Notes: generated by a model from the sequence alone, not told the origin. A stretch of DNA of 64,000 nucleotides from DATJZH01 sp052146815 (GCA_052146815.1 JBKQMG010000105.1:1-64000); one strand, 5' to 3'. Shown: positions 8,364 through 16,743, counted from the first letter of the stretch. Program-made: numbers and translations.

Positions 8364-9548
8364 CTACGCACTCAACACGAGGGCTCCGCAGTGGTGCGCA
8401 GGGCCGCCCGTTTGCACCAGCGCGACGTCCGGGTTAGCGATCTGGCGTGCCCCCGATCGTCCCCGTATCTGGAGTACAGCCTCAATCACTTGCGGACTGC
8501 CGTGCAGTCGACCCATTCCCAGGGCACCACCGCTGGTATTCAGAGGCAGTGTGCCCCCGCGAGCGGTGGCGTCGTCTTGGAGACCCAGGTAGGCCTCCCC
8601 TTCGGGGTAGAAACCGAAACACTCGAGCCAGAGGTAGGGGAAGTAGGAGAATCCGTCATACAGGTGGGCATGAGTGATGTCGTGATGCGACAGACCAGCG
8701 CTGGACCACAGGGCCCGAGCGAGTCGCCGGCCGGAGATCATCATGTCCTCAAGGGTGACACCGAGCGACCGCTTTGGTGGTAGCCCAAGACTTGCGCAGC
8801 CGGTGACGTAGGCGGGTTTCTGTCTGAGGTCGCGGGCCCGATCGGCCGTGGTGAGCACCACCGCGCCGCAACCGTCGACGGGCATATCGCAGTCCAAGAG
8901 ACTGAGGGGCTCGGCGATCATTCGCGACTCGAGGTAGTCATCAATCCCTATCGGCCGGCCGTTGAAAACGGCGTCGGGATTGTCGGCGGCGTTGGCGCGA
9001 TTGCGGACGATAAAGGTGGCGAGATGTTCGCGCGTCGCCCCGTACAGGGCCATGTAGCGGGAGTACGGCATGGCAAACCGGATCACGTTGTGCCCGAATC
9101 CCCAAGGAGCCGTGAACTGGCCGACCCCTTCGACTCGAGGCTGGCTGACCCTTCCGAACGTCCCGAGAGGGTTGTGCATGGCCCGCCATACGAGCACGTG
9201 GCTACATGCGCCTGCCGCGAGAGCGTGGACGGCCTGGACTAGGGCTGCGGCAATCGTGCCGCCGGTTATGGAGCAAGACCAGTTGAGGTTCTCGAGCCGC
9301 ATTGCTTGCGCGATGTACTCGACGTCGACGACGTGCACGCCGTTGACGATCGGGCCCCTAAAGGGTCCCGATGGCGTCGGGTAGTTGCTCACACCGTCAA
9401 TGTCGTCGGCGGTCAGCCCGGCATCGTCAAGTGCCCTGGTGCACGCACTCACCGCGAGTTGCCCGACGGTTCGTTCGCTGTGGCGCTGCACATCAGAATA
9501 CCCGACGCCGACGATGGCAACCCGGTTCCGCAATGCTGCGGCAGTCAC
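8364..9548 (-). CDS. Thiolase-fold lipid-transfer/aldolase-like protein (Ltp2/SCP-x type)
   Basis: 394 residues of the thiolase superfamily: VAIVGVGYSD at the start, ALDDAGLTADDIDGV, and C-terminal NTSGGALGMGRLHG and QTGGPAHHCGALVL. The usual thiolase nucleophile Cys motif is replaced around WSCSITGGT, as in SCP-x/Ltp2 proteins. Relatives such as mycobacterial Ltp2 pair with a DUF35 protein and carry out retro-aldol cleavage of a hydroxyacyl-CoA side chain. Here the DUF35 gene is immediately upstream. I set the start at GTG 9548 because it overlaps the DUF35 stop as GTGA. The substrate is unknown. It is the last gene of a three-gene operon and its 3' end converges with the SDR at 8,328. Confidence 0.78.
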   Translation of the reverse strand: MTAAALRNRVAIVGVGYSDVQRHSERTVGQLAVSACTRALDDAGLTADDIDGVSNYPTPSGPFRGPIVNGVHVVDVEYIAQAMRLENLNWSCSITGGTIAAALVQAVHALAAGACSHVLVWRAMHNPLGTFGRVSQPRVEGVGQFTAPWGFGHNVIRFAMPYSRYMALYGATREHLATFIVRNRANAADNPDAVFNGRPIGIDDYLESRMIAEPLSLLDCDMPVDGCGAVVLTTADRARDLRQKPAYVTGCASLGLPPKRSLGVTLEDMMISGRRLARALWSSAGLSHHDITHAHLYDGFSYFPYLWLECFGFYPEGEAYLGLQDDATARGGTLPLNTSGGALGMGRLHGSPQVIEAVLQIRGRSGARQIANPDVALVQTGGPAHHCGALVLSA

Positions 9549-10009
9549 CCGGAGACGTTTCCGACTAGCTTGAACGTGGGAAGGATGAAACCGTCGCTCT
9601 CTTCGCGGAAGACCACTTCGACTGCGCACCCAATCTGTGCCTCGTACGGAGCGGCGTCCACCAGGTTGCCGGCGACGAGCAGCTCTGCCTGTTCGTCGAG
9701 CTCGACGAAGAGGCAGACGTAGGGCACGTCGTCTTCGAAGCCGACCACAACCGGGGATTCGACGATGACCCGCTCGAAGATAATGCCCCGACCGCTGACC
9801 GGTTCGAAGGTCAGGTCACCGGAGCGACAACTCGTGCACTCGGGGTACGGCGGGTGCACGTAGCTCTTGCACGCCCGGCAGCGTTGGATCACCAGCCGAT
9901 GCTCGGACACGCCGTTCCAGAAGGGTTGAGCGAGACCGTCGGGAACGGGGCGCGGCTTGAGCGCTCGATTTTCGCCTGCTCTCGACGGTCGGTGCATGGG
10001 TTCGTTCAC
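9545..10009 (-). CDS. DUF35 OB-fold protein with zinc ribbon (ChsH2-like partner)
   Basis: 154 residues. A rubredoxin-like zinc ribbon is formed by C44, C47, C58 and C61, followed by the OB-fold: strand VSGRGIIFERVIV, then PYVCLFVELDE, then a C-terminal strand. DUF35 proteins act as acyl-CoA-binding partners of thiolase-fold enzymes, as in the Ltp2-ChsH2 aldolase complex of steroid side-chain removal. The gene starts at GTG 10009, which overlaps the CoA-transferase stop (GTGA), and its own stop overlaps the thiolase-like start in the same way. This argues for coupled translation and a physical complex. Confidence 0.82.
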   Translation of the reverse strand: MNEPMHRPSRAGENRALKPRPVPDGLAQPFWNGVSEHRLVIQRCRACKSYVHPPYPECTSCRSGDLTFEPVSGRGIIFERVIVESPVVVGFEDDVPYVCLFVELDEQAELLVAGNLVDAAPYEAQIGCAVEVVFREESDGFILPTFKLVGNVSG

Positions 10010-12453
10010 GGCGTGGCGAGAGATTTCTCAGCGAGCGGCGCATTGATGACTCCCTCCGCGGCTAGCCGCTGCACCTCGTCGTGTGAGTAGCCGAGCTCGA
10101 GCAGTATCCCCAGGGTCATCTCCCCAACATCAGCGAAGGGCTTGCCCGCCTCGCACGGCGTTACAGAAAAGTCGCAGACCGGCCCGTGGCGCCAATATCT
10201 GCCCCCACGGGCCAATGCCCCAGCCGACGGGTGCTGCGTCGGGACCATGAAGTCGATGGCCCGGGTGTGCGGATCTTCATGAAGGAACCGTCGATGTCCC
10301 ATCCGGTCAGCCCTCACACACGCGACGTCCGCCGCCGTCAGGTCCGCCTCCCATTCGTCGGCCGATCGCGAGGCGAAGAGCCGCTCGAGGATTTCTGCCA
10401 GCGCATGGCGGTGCTCATACCGCCGCGTCCAGTTGCAAAACCGCTGGTCGCGCTCGAGTTCCTGGAGGTCGACGGCCCGGCACAATCGGTTGAACTCGAC
10501 GTCGAAGGGCGCAGCCAGAAAGACCCACCCATTCGAGGTCTCGTAGAGCCTGTAGGTGGCCTCGAGCCCGAGCTGGAGTTCGTCCGGGTAGCGTCGCGGA
10601 GCCTTACCGTCATAGGCCATGGCGTCGTCCGAGTTGCAGTAGACGACCGAATTCATCATGGTGGTCTCTATGTATTGACCGAGCCCGGTTCGCCATAGAG
10701 CAGCGAGGCCGAGCATGATGGCGGTGGCGACGCCGCTCCCCGAGATGGGGTCGGGTGACTGGTCACCGATCGGGATGTTCCCCTCGCCTGACTGGAATAC
10801 AGAGTTCCCCGCGAACGCGCCGATCGTGGGGTTGAACGCGGCCCGCTTCGAGTACGGACCAGCGGACCCGTATGACGCGGCGTGCAGATACACGATGTCG
10901 GGTTTGATTTCTCTGACCGACGCGTAGTCCACACCCAGCCGCTCGGGTGCGCCCGGCCGGAAGTTGTGGAAAAGCACATCTGCCTTGGCCATCAGCTGGT
11001 GCAAGATTTCACGCCCGGCGGTTGCCTTCAAGTCAACGGCAATCGATTCCTTGCCCTGCATCGAACGGACCATGTTCTCATTGGCGGGCATTCGCCTGAA
11101 CGGGTCGCCTGCCGGCGGCTCGACCTTGATCACCCGAGCTCCCAGGTCCGCAAGCAATGCACCGCCGAAGGGTGCGGCGAGCCACGACGCCAACTCTAAA
11201 ATGAGCACTCCTTCGAGAGGGCGCTGCGGCCTCAATCCCGCGATACGGAACGAAGACCGGTTCGGTGGCGTGCCGGCGAAGATCGTGTCCGAGTGCTCCC
11301 CTGGAACGGGAGCGGGCCGCGAAACCACCGCGGGCGTTCCGCTCATCGTGGCAAATGGGCCCAGCTGCTCCATCGGTCCCACTCGGGGGTCGTCGACGGT
11401 CACGACGTGCCGGTTGATCCGGAACTGGGGGTGGTGGAGCGCCTCCTGCGTCGTTTGCATGATCTCGCCCGCACAGTCAGGGTTCTCCGTGTAGAGGGTG
11501 ATCCACTCCACGGAGGTCTTCTCTTTCATACGCTCGAGGATGAGAAGGTTCAGATCAACCCGGTCCCCTTCGGTCTGAAAGGAAAGCGGTGCACCCCGGT
11601 AGCGTGGATCATCCCAAATCCAGTCGAATCCGATCGTGTGGATCCACGCTCTGAAGAGCTCCGGCTGGACATGAGAGTGCATGATCCATCGGCCGTCCTT
11701 GCACTCGGTGCACAGCTGCGATGGGATGGCTCGGCGGGGGTCCGCTTCGCGCCGGTCCGGGACCAATTCGCCTCGGCGCTGGTCGTCGGTACTCGTCTGG
11801 CCAGCGTACAGATCGGGAGGAAGGGGGACTCCGTCTAGCTGGCGCCACGGATTGTTCGGGGCCGTCACCCCGCGCAAGAGGCTCGTACAGACGTGCTGTC
11901 CCTCACCGGTGATCCATGCCACTCGCAGCGCCGCGAGCACGCCTTGGAGGGCGAACATCGCAGTGTGGTAGGAGGTGTCGTTCACCGCTCGGTAGATCGG
12001 GCGGTTTCTGTGATGGCCCACCTGATCCCGCATCCGCCCGGACTTGGCATTGACGATGCCGTCGTAGGGTTTGATGTTCCGGTAGAGGCCTCCTTGGCCG
12101 AATGCCGAAATAGAGCAGTAGACCAACGACCGATTCAGCCGAACCACATCCTCGTATCCGATGCCGAGACGCCCAGCCTGACCGGGCCTGAAACTCTCCA
12201 CCAGGACATCGCTGCCAGCGACCAGGTCCGGAAGGTGCCGCTTCCCTTCGGTCGTACGGAGGTCGAGGTCGATGCTCAGTTTGCCCCTGTTCCACAGGAG
12301 ATATGCGGGATGAGACCACAGTGGATCACCGGCAGGCGGCTCGACACGGATCACTTCAGCGCCGAAGTCGGCCATGATCATGGTGGCCAGGGGCCCGGCC
12401 ATCCCTCTCGTAAAATCGAGTACCCGCAATCCTTCCAAGGCCTGACTTGCCAA
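10006..12453 (-). CDS. Fused double class III CoA-transferase (CaiB/BaiF family)
   Basis: 815 residues, twice the usual ~400. Each half starts with the family signature: GLRVLDFTRGMAGP near residue 8 and GVLILELASWLAAP near residue 415, each followed by GAEVIRVEPPAGDP-like text. Each half has a candidate catalytic Asp ahead of a LAAL helix (AVNDTSY in the first, SPDPISG in the second). Class III enzymes move CoA between carboxylic acids through an aspartyl-CoA anhydride, and normally two chains interlock, so the fusion may be a built-in dimer. The start is TTG 12453 with GGGGGTG ahead and no better ATG. It probably activates the substrate for the downstream DUF35/thiolase-like pair. Confidence 0.85.
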   Translation of the reverse strand: MASQALEGLRVLDFTRGMAGPLATMIMADFGAEVIRVEPPAGDPLWSHPAYLLWNRGKLSIDLDLRTTEGKRHLPDLVAGSDVLVESFRPGQAGRLGIGYEDVVRLNRSLVYCSISAFGQGGLYRNIKPYDGIVNAKSGRMRDQVGHHRNRPIYRAVNDTSYHTAMFALQGVLAALRVAWITGEGQHVCTSLLRGVTAPNNPWRQLDGVPLPPDLYAGQTSTDDQRRGELVPDRREADPRRAIPSQLCTECKDGRWIMHSHVQPELFRAWIHTIGFDWIWDDPRYRGAPLSFQTEGDRVDLNLLILERMKEKTSVEWITLYTENPDCAGEIMQTTQEALHHPQFRINRHVVTVDDPRVGPMEQLGPFATMSGTPAVVSRPAPVPGEHSDTIFAGTPPNRSSFRIAGLRPQRPLEGVLILELASWLAAPFGGALLADLGARVIKVEPPAGDPFRRMPANENMVRSMQGKESIAVDLKATAGREILHQLMAKADVLFHNFRPGAPERLGVDYASVREIKPDIVYLHAASYGSAGPYSKRAAFNPTIGAFAGNSVFQSGEGNIPIGDQSPDPISGSGVATAIMLGLAALWRTGLGQYIETTMMNSVVYCNSDDAMAYDGKAPRRYPDELQLGLEATYRLYETSNGWVFLAAPFDVEFNRLCRAVDLQELERDQRFCNWTRRYEHRHALAEILERLFASRSADEWEADLTAADVACVRADRMGHRRFLHEDPHTRAIDFMVPTQHPSAGALARGGRYWRHGPVCDFSVTPCEAGKPFADVGEMTLGILLELGYSHDEVQRLAAEGVINAPLAEKSLATP

Positions 12454-12499
12454 CAGGCACCCCCGATAACTGACCCGCGGACGAACTCGCTAGGCGCCA

Positions 12500-12528
12500 A
12501 CACTAGACACCATGATCATGGATAGCAA
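12500..12528 (-). promoter_or_regulatory. Promoter with ATGATCAT operator copy 2 in the -35/-10 spacer
   Basis: On the minus strand TTGCTA (12,528-12,523) is followed by exactly 17 bases and then TAGTGT (12,505-12,500). The 10-bp palindrome CATGATCATG (12,511-12,520) fills the spacer. It lies 47 bases ahead of the CoA-transferase TTG start. A regulator bound there would block RNA polymerase. The remaining bases of the 12,454-12,682 gap show nothing else I can name. Confidence 0.6.
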
Positions 12529-12682
12529 GGTACACGTCGCGAGGCACGCAGCTCTCGTTCACCGAGGCGTCCGCCCTGTGGCCTTCGAGAGAACATGATT
12601 GCCGAGCACACCAACTTCGCCATGGCGGTCACCTCGTGGCGCGCGGATTAGCCAGCACGCCAAAACGTCAGGCGACGGACCG

Positions 12683-13558
12683 CTAGGCCCATAAGATCGT
12701 TTCGAATCTGGCATCGGCGCTCCGTCCTTGCCATGCGTATTCATGGTATGCCTGCATGTGCTCGAGCATGTGGCGCTCCGCTGCGGCAGCGTTGCCTCGA
12801 AGTATCGCTTTTGCTATGGCGATGTGGTGCTGATTTATCTCAGCGCGACGAGCGGCCGGGTACGTGTACTCGACCATTCGGTCAAGGACCATATGGACGA
12901 GGGAAGAGGACATCAGGTCAACAACCTTGTTGCCTGACATTGAGTTCACCAGATCGTGGAACTCCCGGCTGACGGCCAGGAAGTCGGCGTTGTCTTCATC
13001 GGGTGGTCCAGCTTCCAGCGTCTTGGTCAGGGTGCGTAACCGCTCGACGCCGTCCGCGTCTCGGTGCCCGGCCGCGAGTCTGGCGGCGGTGACTTCCATC
13101 AGCGTTCGCGCTTCTATGAGATCCACCAGCCGCACGCCGGCGGAGCGAAAGAACAACGAGGACATTCGTCCGTAGTCCCTACTGTTCGCCTCGGCCACGA
13201 TCGGTCCCCCGCCCGGCCCAGGACGGATAGTGAGCAAGCCATGCACTTCCAAGATCCGAAGCGCCTCCCGGAGGGTGATCCGGCCGACGCCATACTCCGC
13301 CAACATCGTCACTTCATTCGGCAGAGGGGTGCCGGCCGGGAGACCCCGCGCCAGCGTGTCATCGAGGATCCTTTGAGCGACGCGCTCCGACTTCTTCTCG
13401 GTGCGCCCGAGTATGGACACAATGGGTCCAGGTCGTTCTCGTGGCGTGGCCCCCACCTCTTTCGAGACGACCCGGTCTGAGGATGCCTTCGACTTCGCCG
13501 TGGGGCGACTGGGCTTCGAGCGCGGCGTCCGGGTCAACAAGGGCTCATAGTAGCCCAC
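12683..13558 (-). CDS. GntR-family regulator, FadR subfamily (FCD domain), likely local repressor
   Basis: 291 residues. A ~50-residue basic tail comes first. A winged helix follows at about residues 58-122, with LPNEVTMLAEYGVGRITLRE and EVHGLLTIRPGPGGG as the recognition helix and wing. A helical FCD ligand domain follows to the end. H201, H244/H245 and H263/H267 are spaced like the metal-ligand histidines of FCD proteins, so the effector is probably a carboxylate. Members repress catabolic operons until the substrate or an intermediate binds. The start is GTG 13558 without a strong ribosome site, 51 bases after the amidohydrolase stop, so it may be cotranscribed with that gene and thus under its own control. 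Confidence 0.85.
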   Translation of the reverse strand: MGYYEPLLTRTPRSKPSRPTAKSKASSDRVVSKEVGATPRERPGPIVSILGRTEKKSERVAQRILDDTLARGLPAGTPLPNEVTMLAEYGVGRITLREALRILEVHGLLTIRPGPGGGPIVAEANSRDYGRMSSLFFRSAGVRLVDLIEARTLMEVTAARLAAGHRDADGVERLRTLTKTLEAGPPDEDNADFLAVSREFHDLVNSMSGNKVVDLMSSSLVHMVLDRMVEYTYPAARRAEINQHHIAIAKAILRGNAAAAERHMLEHMQAYHEYAWQGRSADARFETILWA

Positions 13559-13609
13559 CGTGTTGAGATTCTTGAGGCACCGATCAGCTGGTTTGCGCGG
13601 AGAGCGTGG

Positions 13610-14737
13610 CTAGTTGAGCGAATAGGCCCGCAAGGCGTTCCCGGCGAGAATCGCGTGCTTGGTCTGATCGCTCATTCCCTCCGTCATCTTTGCGATGAAC
13701 TCCTTGCTGCGCGGCCACAGGGTCGTGGAGTGAGGGTAATCGGTGGAGAAGGTCGTCGTCCGAGCCAGCACCGGATCGTCCTTGGCGAGCCGGCAGCCGA
13801 CGAAATCGTCGAGCATGGTGACGAACACGTTCTTGCCGAGGTACGAGCTGGGCTCTGACGCGAACGGAAGTTTCGCCCAATGCTGCATGCGCTCGAACTC
13901 CTGGTCCATCTGCTGGGCCAGGGCGGGCACCCAACTGCAATTGACCTCGGCGGCGATGAAGACCAGGGCCGGGAAGCGATCGAAGGCACCGGTGAAGATC
14001 AGGTTGCTGATCGGGTTGATCGCCGAGAAGAAGCGCTGTACCGTACCGACAACATTCAGTCCTGGAGCCGCGTCGGGCATCGTAAGTGGCAGTTCGGCGC
14101 GGCTCACTCCGCTGCGATGGATGGTGACGGGCACGTGAGCATCGACGGCCACTTTCCACAGGGGATCGTACTGGTGGTCGTGATACGCCAAATCGGGCAG
14201 CGGCAGGTACAGGCCTTTTGCCCCCTTGGCGATCACGCGTTGTGCCTCGTCCACTAGCGCCGCAATGCCGTCGTTGACCGGCATGAATGGAAGCGACCAC
14301 AGGCGCTCTGGGTCGGCCGAGCAGAAGTCGTCAATCAGCCAGTCGTTGTACGCGCGCACGCACGCCACCGCCAGTTCCCTGTCTTTCAAATCGTTGTACG
14401 CCCCACCCACGTAAGCGGGATAGATGGTTGCGGCGTCGACCCCGTCCAACTCGTTGTCCTTGATTGCCGCTGCACCCTCGTAGTTCCCGGGAGGAAGCTC
14501 CTCCCATGTAATTCCGCTTGGTTTATACTGACGGTAGTCCCCTCTTGTGATCGCTCCGATCGCCGATAGCCCCAGCGTCATTCTCGGCGGCTCGCCGTTG
14601 AAGCTCCAGCCGTCACCACCATCGGCAGCACGCACCATCTTTGGAGACTTCTCCCGAAGATGGCGAGGAAGCCGATCGCTGTAGGTCCCCGGCGGTTCGT
14701 TGATGTGGTTGTCAGTGGAGATCACCGAATACGTCAT
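13610..14737 (-). CDS. Amidohydrolase family 2 (second paralogue in cluster)
   Basis: 375 residues. The N-terminal metal motif reads STDNHINEPP (D9, H11); VTIHRSG in mid-barrel gives another His; the C-terminal TFSTDYPHSTTLWP gives the Asp expected in the ACMSD-like branch of PF04909. It shares the layout of the amidohydrolase at 6,311 but is clearly diverged, so the two may act on successive or alternative substrates. ATG 14737 has an excellent ribosome site (GGGGAGGAGAG). Operator copy 3 lies 35 bases upstream, inside a well-formed promoter. The regulator gene follows after 51 bases. Confidence 0.82.
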   Translation of the reverse strand: MTYSVISTDNHINEPPGTYSDRLPRHLREKSPKMVRAADGGDGWSFNGEPPRMTLGLSAIGAITRGDYRQYKPSGITWEELPPGNYEGAAAIKDNELDGVDAATIYPAYVGGAYNDLKDRELAVACVRAYNDWLIDDFCSADPERLWSLPFMPVNDGIAALVDEAQRVIAKGAKGLYLPLPDLAYHDHQYDPLWKVAVDAHVPVTIHRSGVSRAELPLTMPDAAPGLNVVGTVQRFFSAINPISNLIFTGAFDRFPALVFIAAEVNCSWVPALAQQMDQEFERMQHWAKLPFASEPSSYLGKNVFVTMLDDFVGCRLAKDDPVLARTTTFSTDYPHSTTLWPRSKEFIAKMTEGMSDQTKHAILAGNALRAYSLN

Positions 14738-14764
14738 GAACTCTCCTCCCCAGGACTCGCCACC

Positions 14765-14793
14765 AGATTATCATGATCATGAATTGGCTGCAA
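14765..14793 (-). promoter_or_regulatory. Promoter with ATGATCAT operator copy 3 in the -35/-10 spacer
   Basis: On the minus strand TTGCAG (14,793-14,788), then exactly 17 bases, then TAATCT (14,770-14,765). The palindrome CATGATCATG at 14,772-14,781 occupies the spacer, the same geometry as copy 2. It drives the amidohydrolase that begins at 14,737. Protein binding is inferred. Confidence 0.6.
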
Positions 14794-14816
14794 TGCAGAG
14801 GAGCAGCCCGCTCGTC

Positions 14817-15560
14817 TCAGGCCAGCTTGGCCGACCAGCCGCCGTCGACAGGAATGACTACTCCGGTGATGTAGGACGCGCGATCGGAAACGAGGAACGC
14901 GGCGAGTTCGGCAGCCTCGTGAGGCTGACCCGCTCGGTTGAGGGCAGATTTTGCACACATTTCGCTGAGCTTCTCCGGGGCGATCCCGCTCATCGTCTCG
15001 GTAAGGGTGAACCCTGGGGCGATGACATTCGCTCTGATACCCCGTTGGCCATACTGCACGGCCGCAGCCTTGGTGATCGCGTGCACACCCGCCTTCGCCG
15101 CCATGTAGGCGCTGGAAGCCATCGCCTCGGCGTTGAGCCCCCCGACCGACGAGAAGTTGACAATGGCCCCGCCTCCTGACTGGAGCATGGCCCGGACGGC
15201 ATACTGCTGACCGAGGAGCACCCCACGAAGGTTCACGTCCATCAGGTGGTCGTATTCGGCCATCGTCACTTCGGGGAGCTGACGGGACCCGACCGTGCCG
15301 GCCACATTCAACATGGCATCGACTCGCCCGAACTCACTCACCGCCGCTGTGATCATCGCCGCAACGTCAGACTCCTTTGTCACGTCGCAATGAAAGGGAA
15401 GAACCCGGGGTCCCACCTCGGTCGCGGTGTTCCTCTCTGCGCCACTGACGTCTGCCGCCACCACCTTGGCGCCCTCACGAACGAACACCATCGTCGCAGC
15501 CCTCGCAATTCCCGAACCGGCTCCGGTGATCACCGCTACCTTGCCCTCGAGCAGGCCCAT
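14817..15560 (-). CDS. Short-chain dehydrogenase/reductase, classical active site
   Basis: 247 residues. Cofactor loop TGAGSGIA (residues 12-19), Asp in AADVSG, NVAG at strand 4, catalytic Ser near 138, Tyr152 and Lys156 in AYMAAKAG, and C-terminal ITGVVIPVDGGW. It should be an NAD(P)-dependent alcohol/ketone oxidoreductase; unlike the other SDR of this cluster its catalytic Tyr is intact. I chose ATG 15560, which has AGGAGGGTGG ahead. The longer ATG at 15632 adds a basic 24-residue leader without a ribosome site. Operator copy 4 is 90 bases upstream of the chosen start. Confidence 0.85.
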   Translation of the reverse strand: MGLLEGKVAVITGAGSGIARAATMVFVREGAKVVAADVSGAERNTATEVGPRVLPFHCDVTKESDVAAMITAAVSEFGRVDAMLNVAGTVGSRQLPEVTMAEYDHLMDVNLRGVLLGQQYAVRAMLQSGGGAIVNFSSVGGLNAEAMASSAYMAAKAGVHAITKAAAVQYGQRGIRANVIAPGFTLTETMSGIAPEKLSEMCAKSALNRAGQPHEAAELAAFLVSDRASYITGVVIPVDGGWSAKLA

Positions 15561-15647
15561 CAGGTCCACCCTCCTGTCGGTGTTGGGACGCGTTGCAGAG
15601 GCGGCCTTCCTGGCTTCACTGCGCTTGCCCATATATTGAGGTGGTTA

Positions 15648-15659
15648 CTATGATCATAG
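15648..15659. promoter_or_regulatory. ATGATCAT operator copy 4 in divergent intergenic region
   Basis: A perfect 12-bp palindrome, CTATGATCATAG. It lies between the SDR (minus strand) and the bicupin gene (plus strand, start 15,814), so it could act on either. On the minus strand TATGAT inside the palindrome could itself be a -10 box, with TTCCAG 17 bases upstream. The rest of 15,660-15,813 shows no further gene. Confidence 0.5.
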
Positions 15660-15813
15660 ACAGTACCCGGTTCTCCTGGAAACCAGTGCCAAGGGACCGA
15701 CGAGCAACGTACGAGAAGGGGTGAGATGTCCCACGGGCCCGGGCGATGCTGACCGGATCTGATTCGCCTCAGTTGGTCTGTCGATCACTCCTGCGGGCGG
15801 AGAGGATGGCGCC

Positions 15814-16743
15814 ATGGTAATGATGCCCGACACCCCGACCGTGCAGATGCTGTCTCGGGGCGTGACCCTTGACCGGCTGATGCCCGGGGGTAGGAACGGA
15901 CCGGACGATATCGTTCTGAACAGTCAGCAGCCTGGCGGAGGGGTCTGGACCGAGATGTTCTTTGTCGGCGCACCCGACGACCCGTGGAGACTTGGGATCC
16001 CCGATATTCGTATGGCTCGTAACCAGATCTGGCCGCTGCATTGGCACGATTGTTGGATCGCCGTGATCATCCTGGACGGTTCGTGTCTGGTTGGCGACTG
16101 GTGGATGCAGCGAGGGGACGTGGTGATCACGCCCGCCAAGGTGGAGTATGGGCCACTGCTGAACGGACCGAACGGTTGCCAAATGCTCGAAGTCTTCGCC
16201 CAGGACATTCACGCGGCGGGCGGCTACGCCCCCGAGTACCACGACCATCCGACACTTACCTACCTACAGAGCCTCAAAAGCGCGGGGCCTGCCCAGTTTC
16301 TGCCGCGCCCGGAGATCTCCGAGGGAAACGCTGGAAGCCAGACCACACCTCTCGCCGCCGTGCCAGGGGCCGTGACCGGCAGACTCACTGGCAACCAGCG
16401 CTTCGATTTGGGCGGATCCGACGATCCTGAGCGCGGCGCTCTGCTTGACACGATAATTCCGCCCAACGTGGTGATCCCCAGCCACCACCACCGCGACTGG
16501 CGGGGCGTTTTGATCTGGGAGGGAGCGGTGCGAGTCGGGAACGAGCCGCTCACGAAGGACGATCTGCTCATCATTGAGCCGGACGCCGAGGTTGGAGCGT
16601 TCGAGACCGGTGCAGAGGGTGTACACCTTTTGGAGTTCGCGAAGACGACCGCCGCGGTCCCAACGGTGTTTCGCAGACACGACTCCGACGATCCCGCGTA
16701 TCGCGAGGGTCTCGCGGCCATGAGCGACTCCATCTTCGAATAG
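15814..16743 (+). CDS. Bicupin protein
   Basis: 309 residues with two cupin barrels. The first has WPLHWHDCWIAVIILDG and GDVVITPAKVEYGP around residues 73-115. The second has VVIPSHHHRDWRGVLIWEG and DDLLIIEPDAEVG around residues 220-262. The HxH/HHH clusters in each first motif could bind metal, though the Glu of the classical motif is not in its standard place. Bicupins include ring-cleaving dioxygenases (gentisate type) and acetylacetone-type enzymes, so a ring or diketone cleavage step fits the surrounding catabolic cluster; this is inference. GGAGAGG precedes ATG 15814. It runs away from operator copy 4. Confidence 0.7.
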   Translation: MVMMPDTPTVQMLSRGVTLDRLMPGGRNGPDDIVLNSQQPGGGVWTEMFFVGAPDDPWRLGIPDIRMARNQIWPLHWHDCWIAVIILDGSCLVGDWWMQRGDVVITPAKVEYGPLLNGPNGCQMLEVFAQDIHAAGGYAPEYHDHPTLTYLQSLKSAGPAQFLPRPEISEGNAGSQTTPLAAVPGAVTGRLTGNQRFDLGGSDDPERGALLDTIIPPNVVIPSHHHRDWRGVLIWEGAVRVGNEPLTKDDLLIIEPDAEVGAFETGAEGVHLLEFAKTTAAVPTVFRRHDSDDPAYREGLAAMSDSIFE

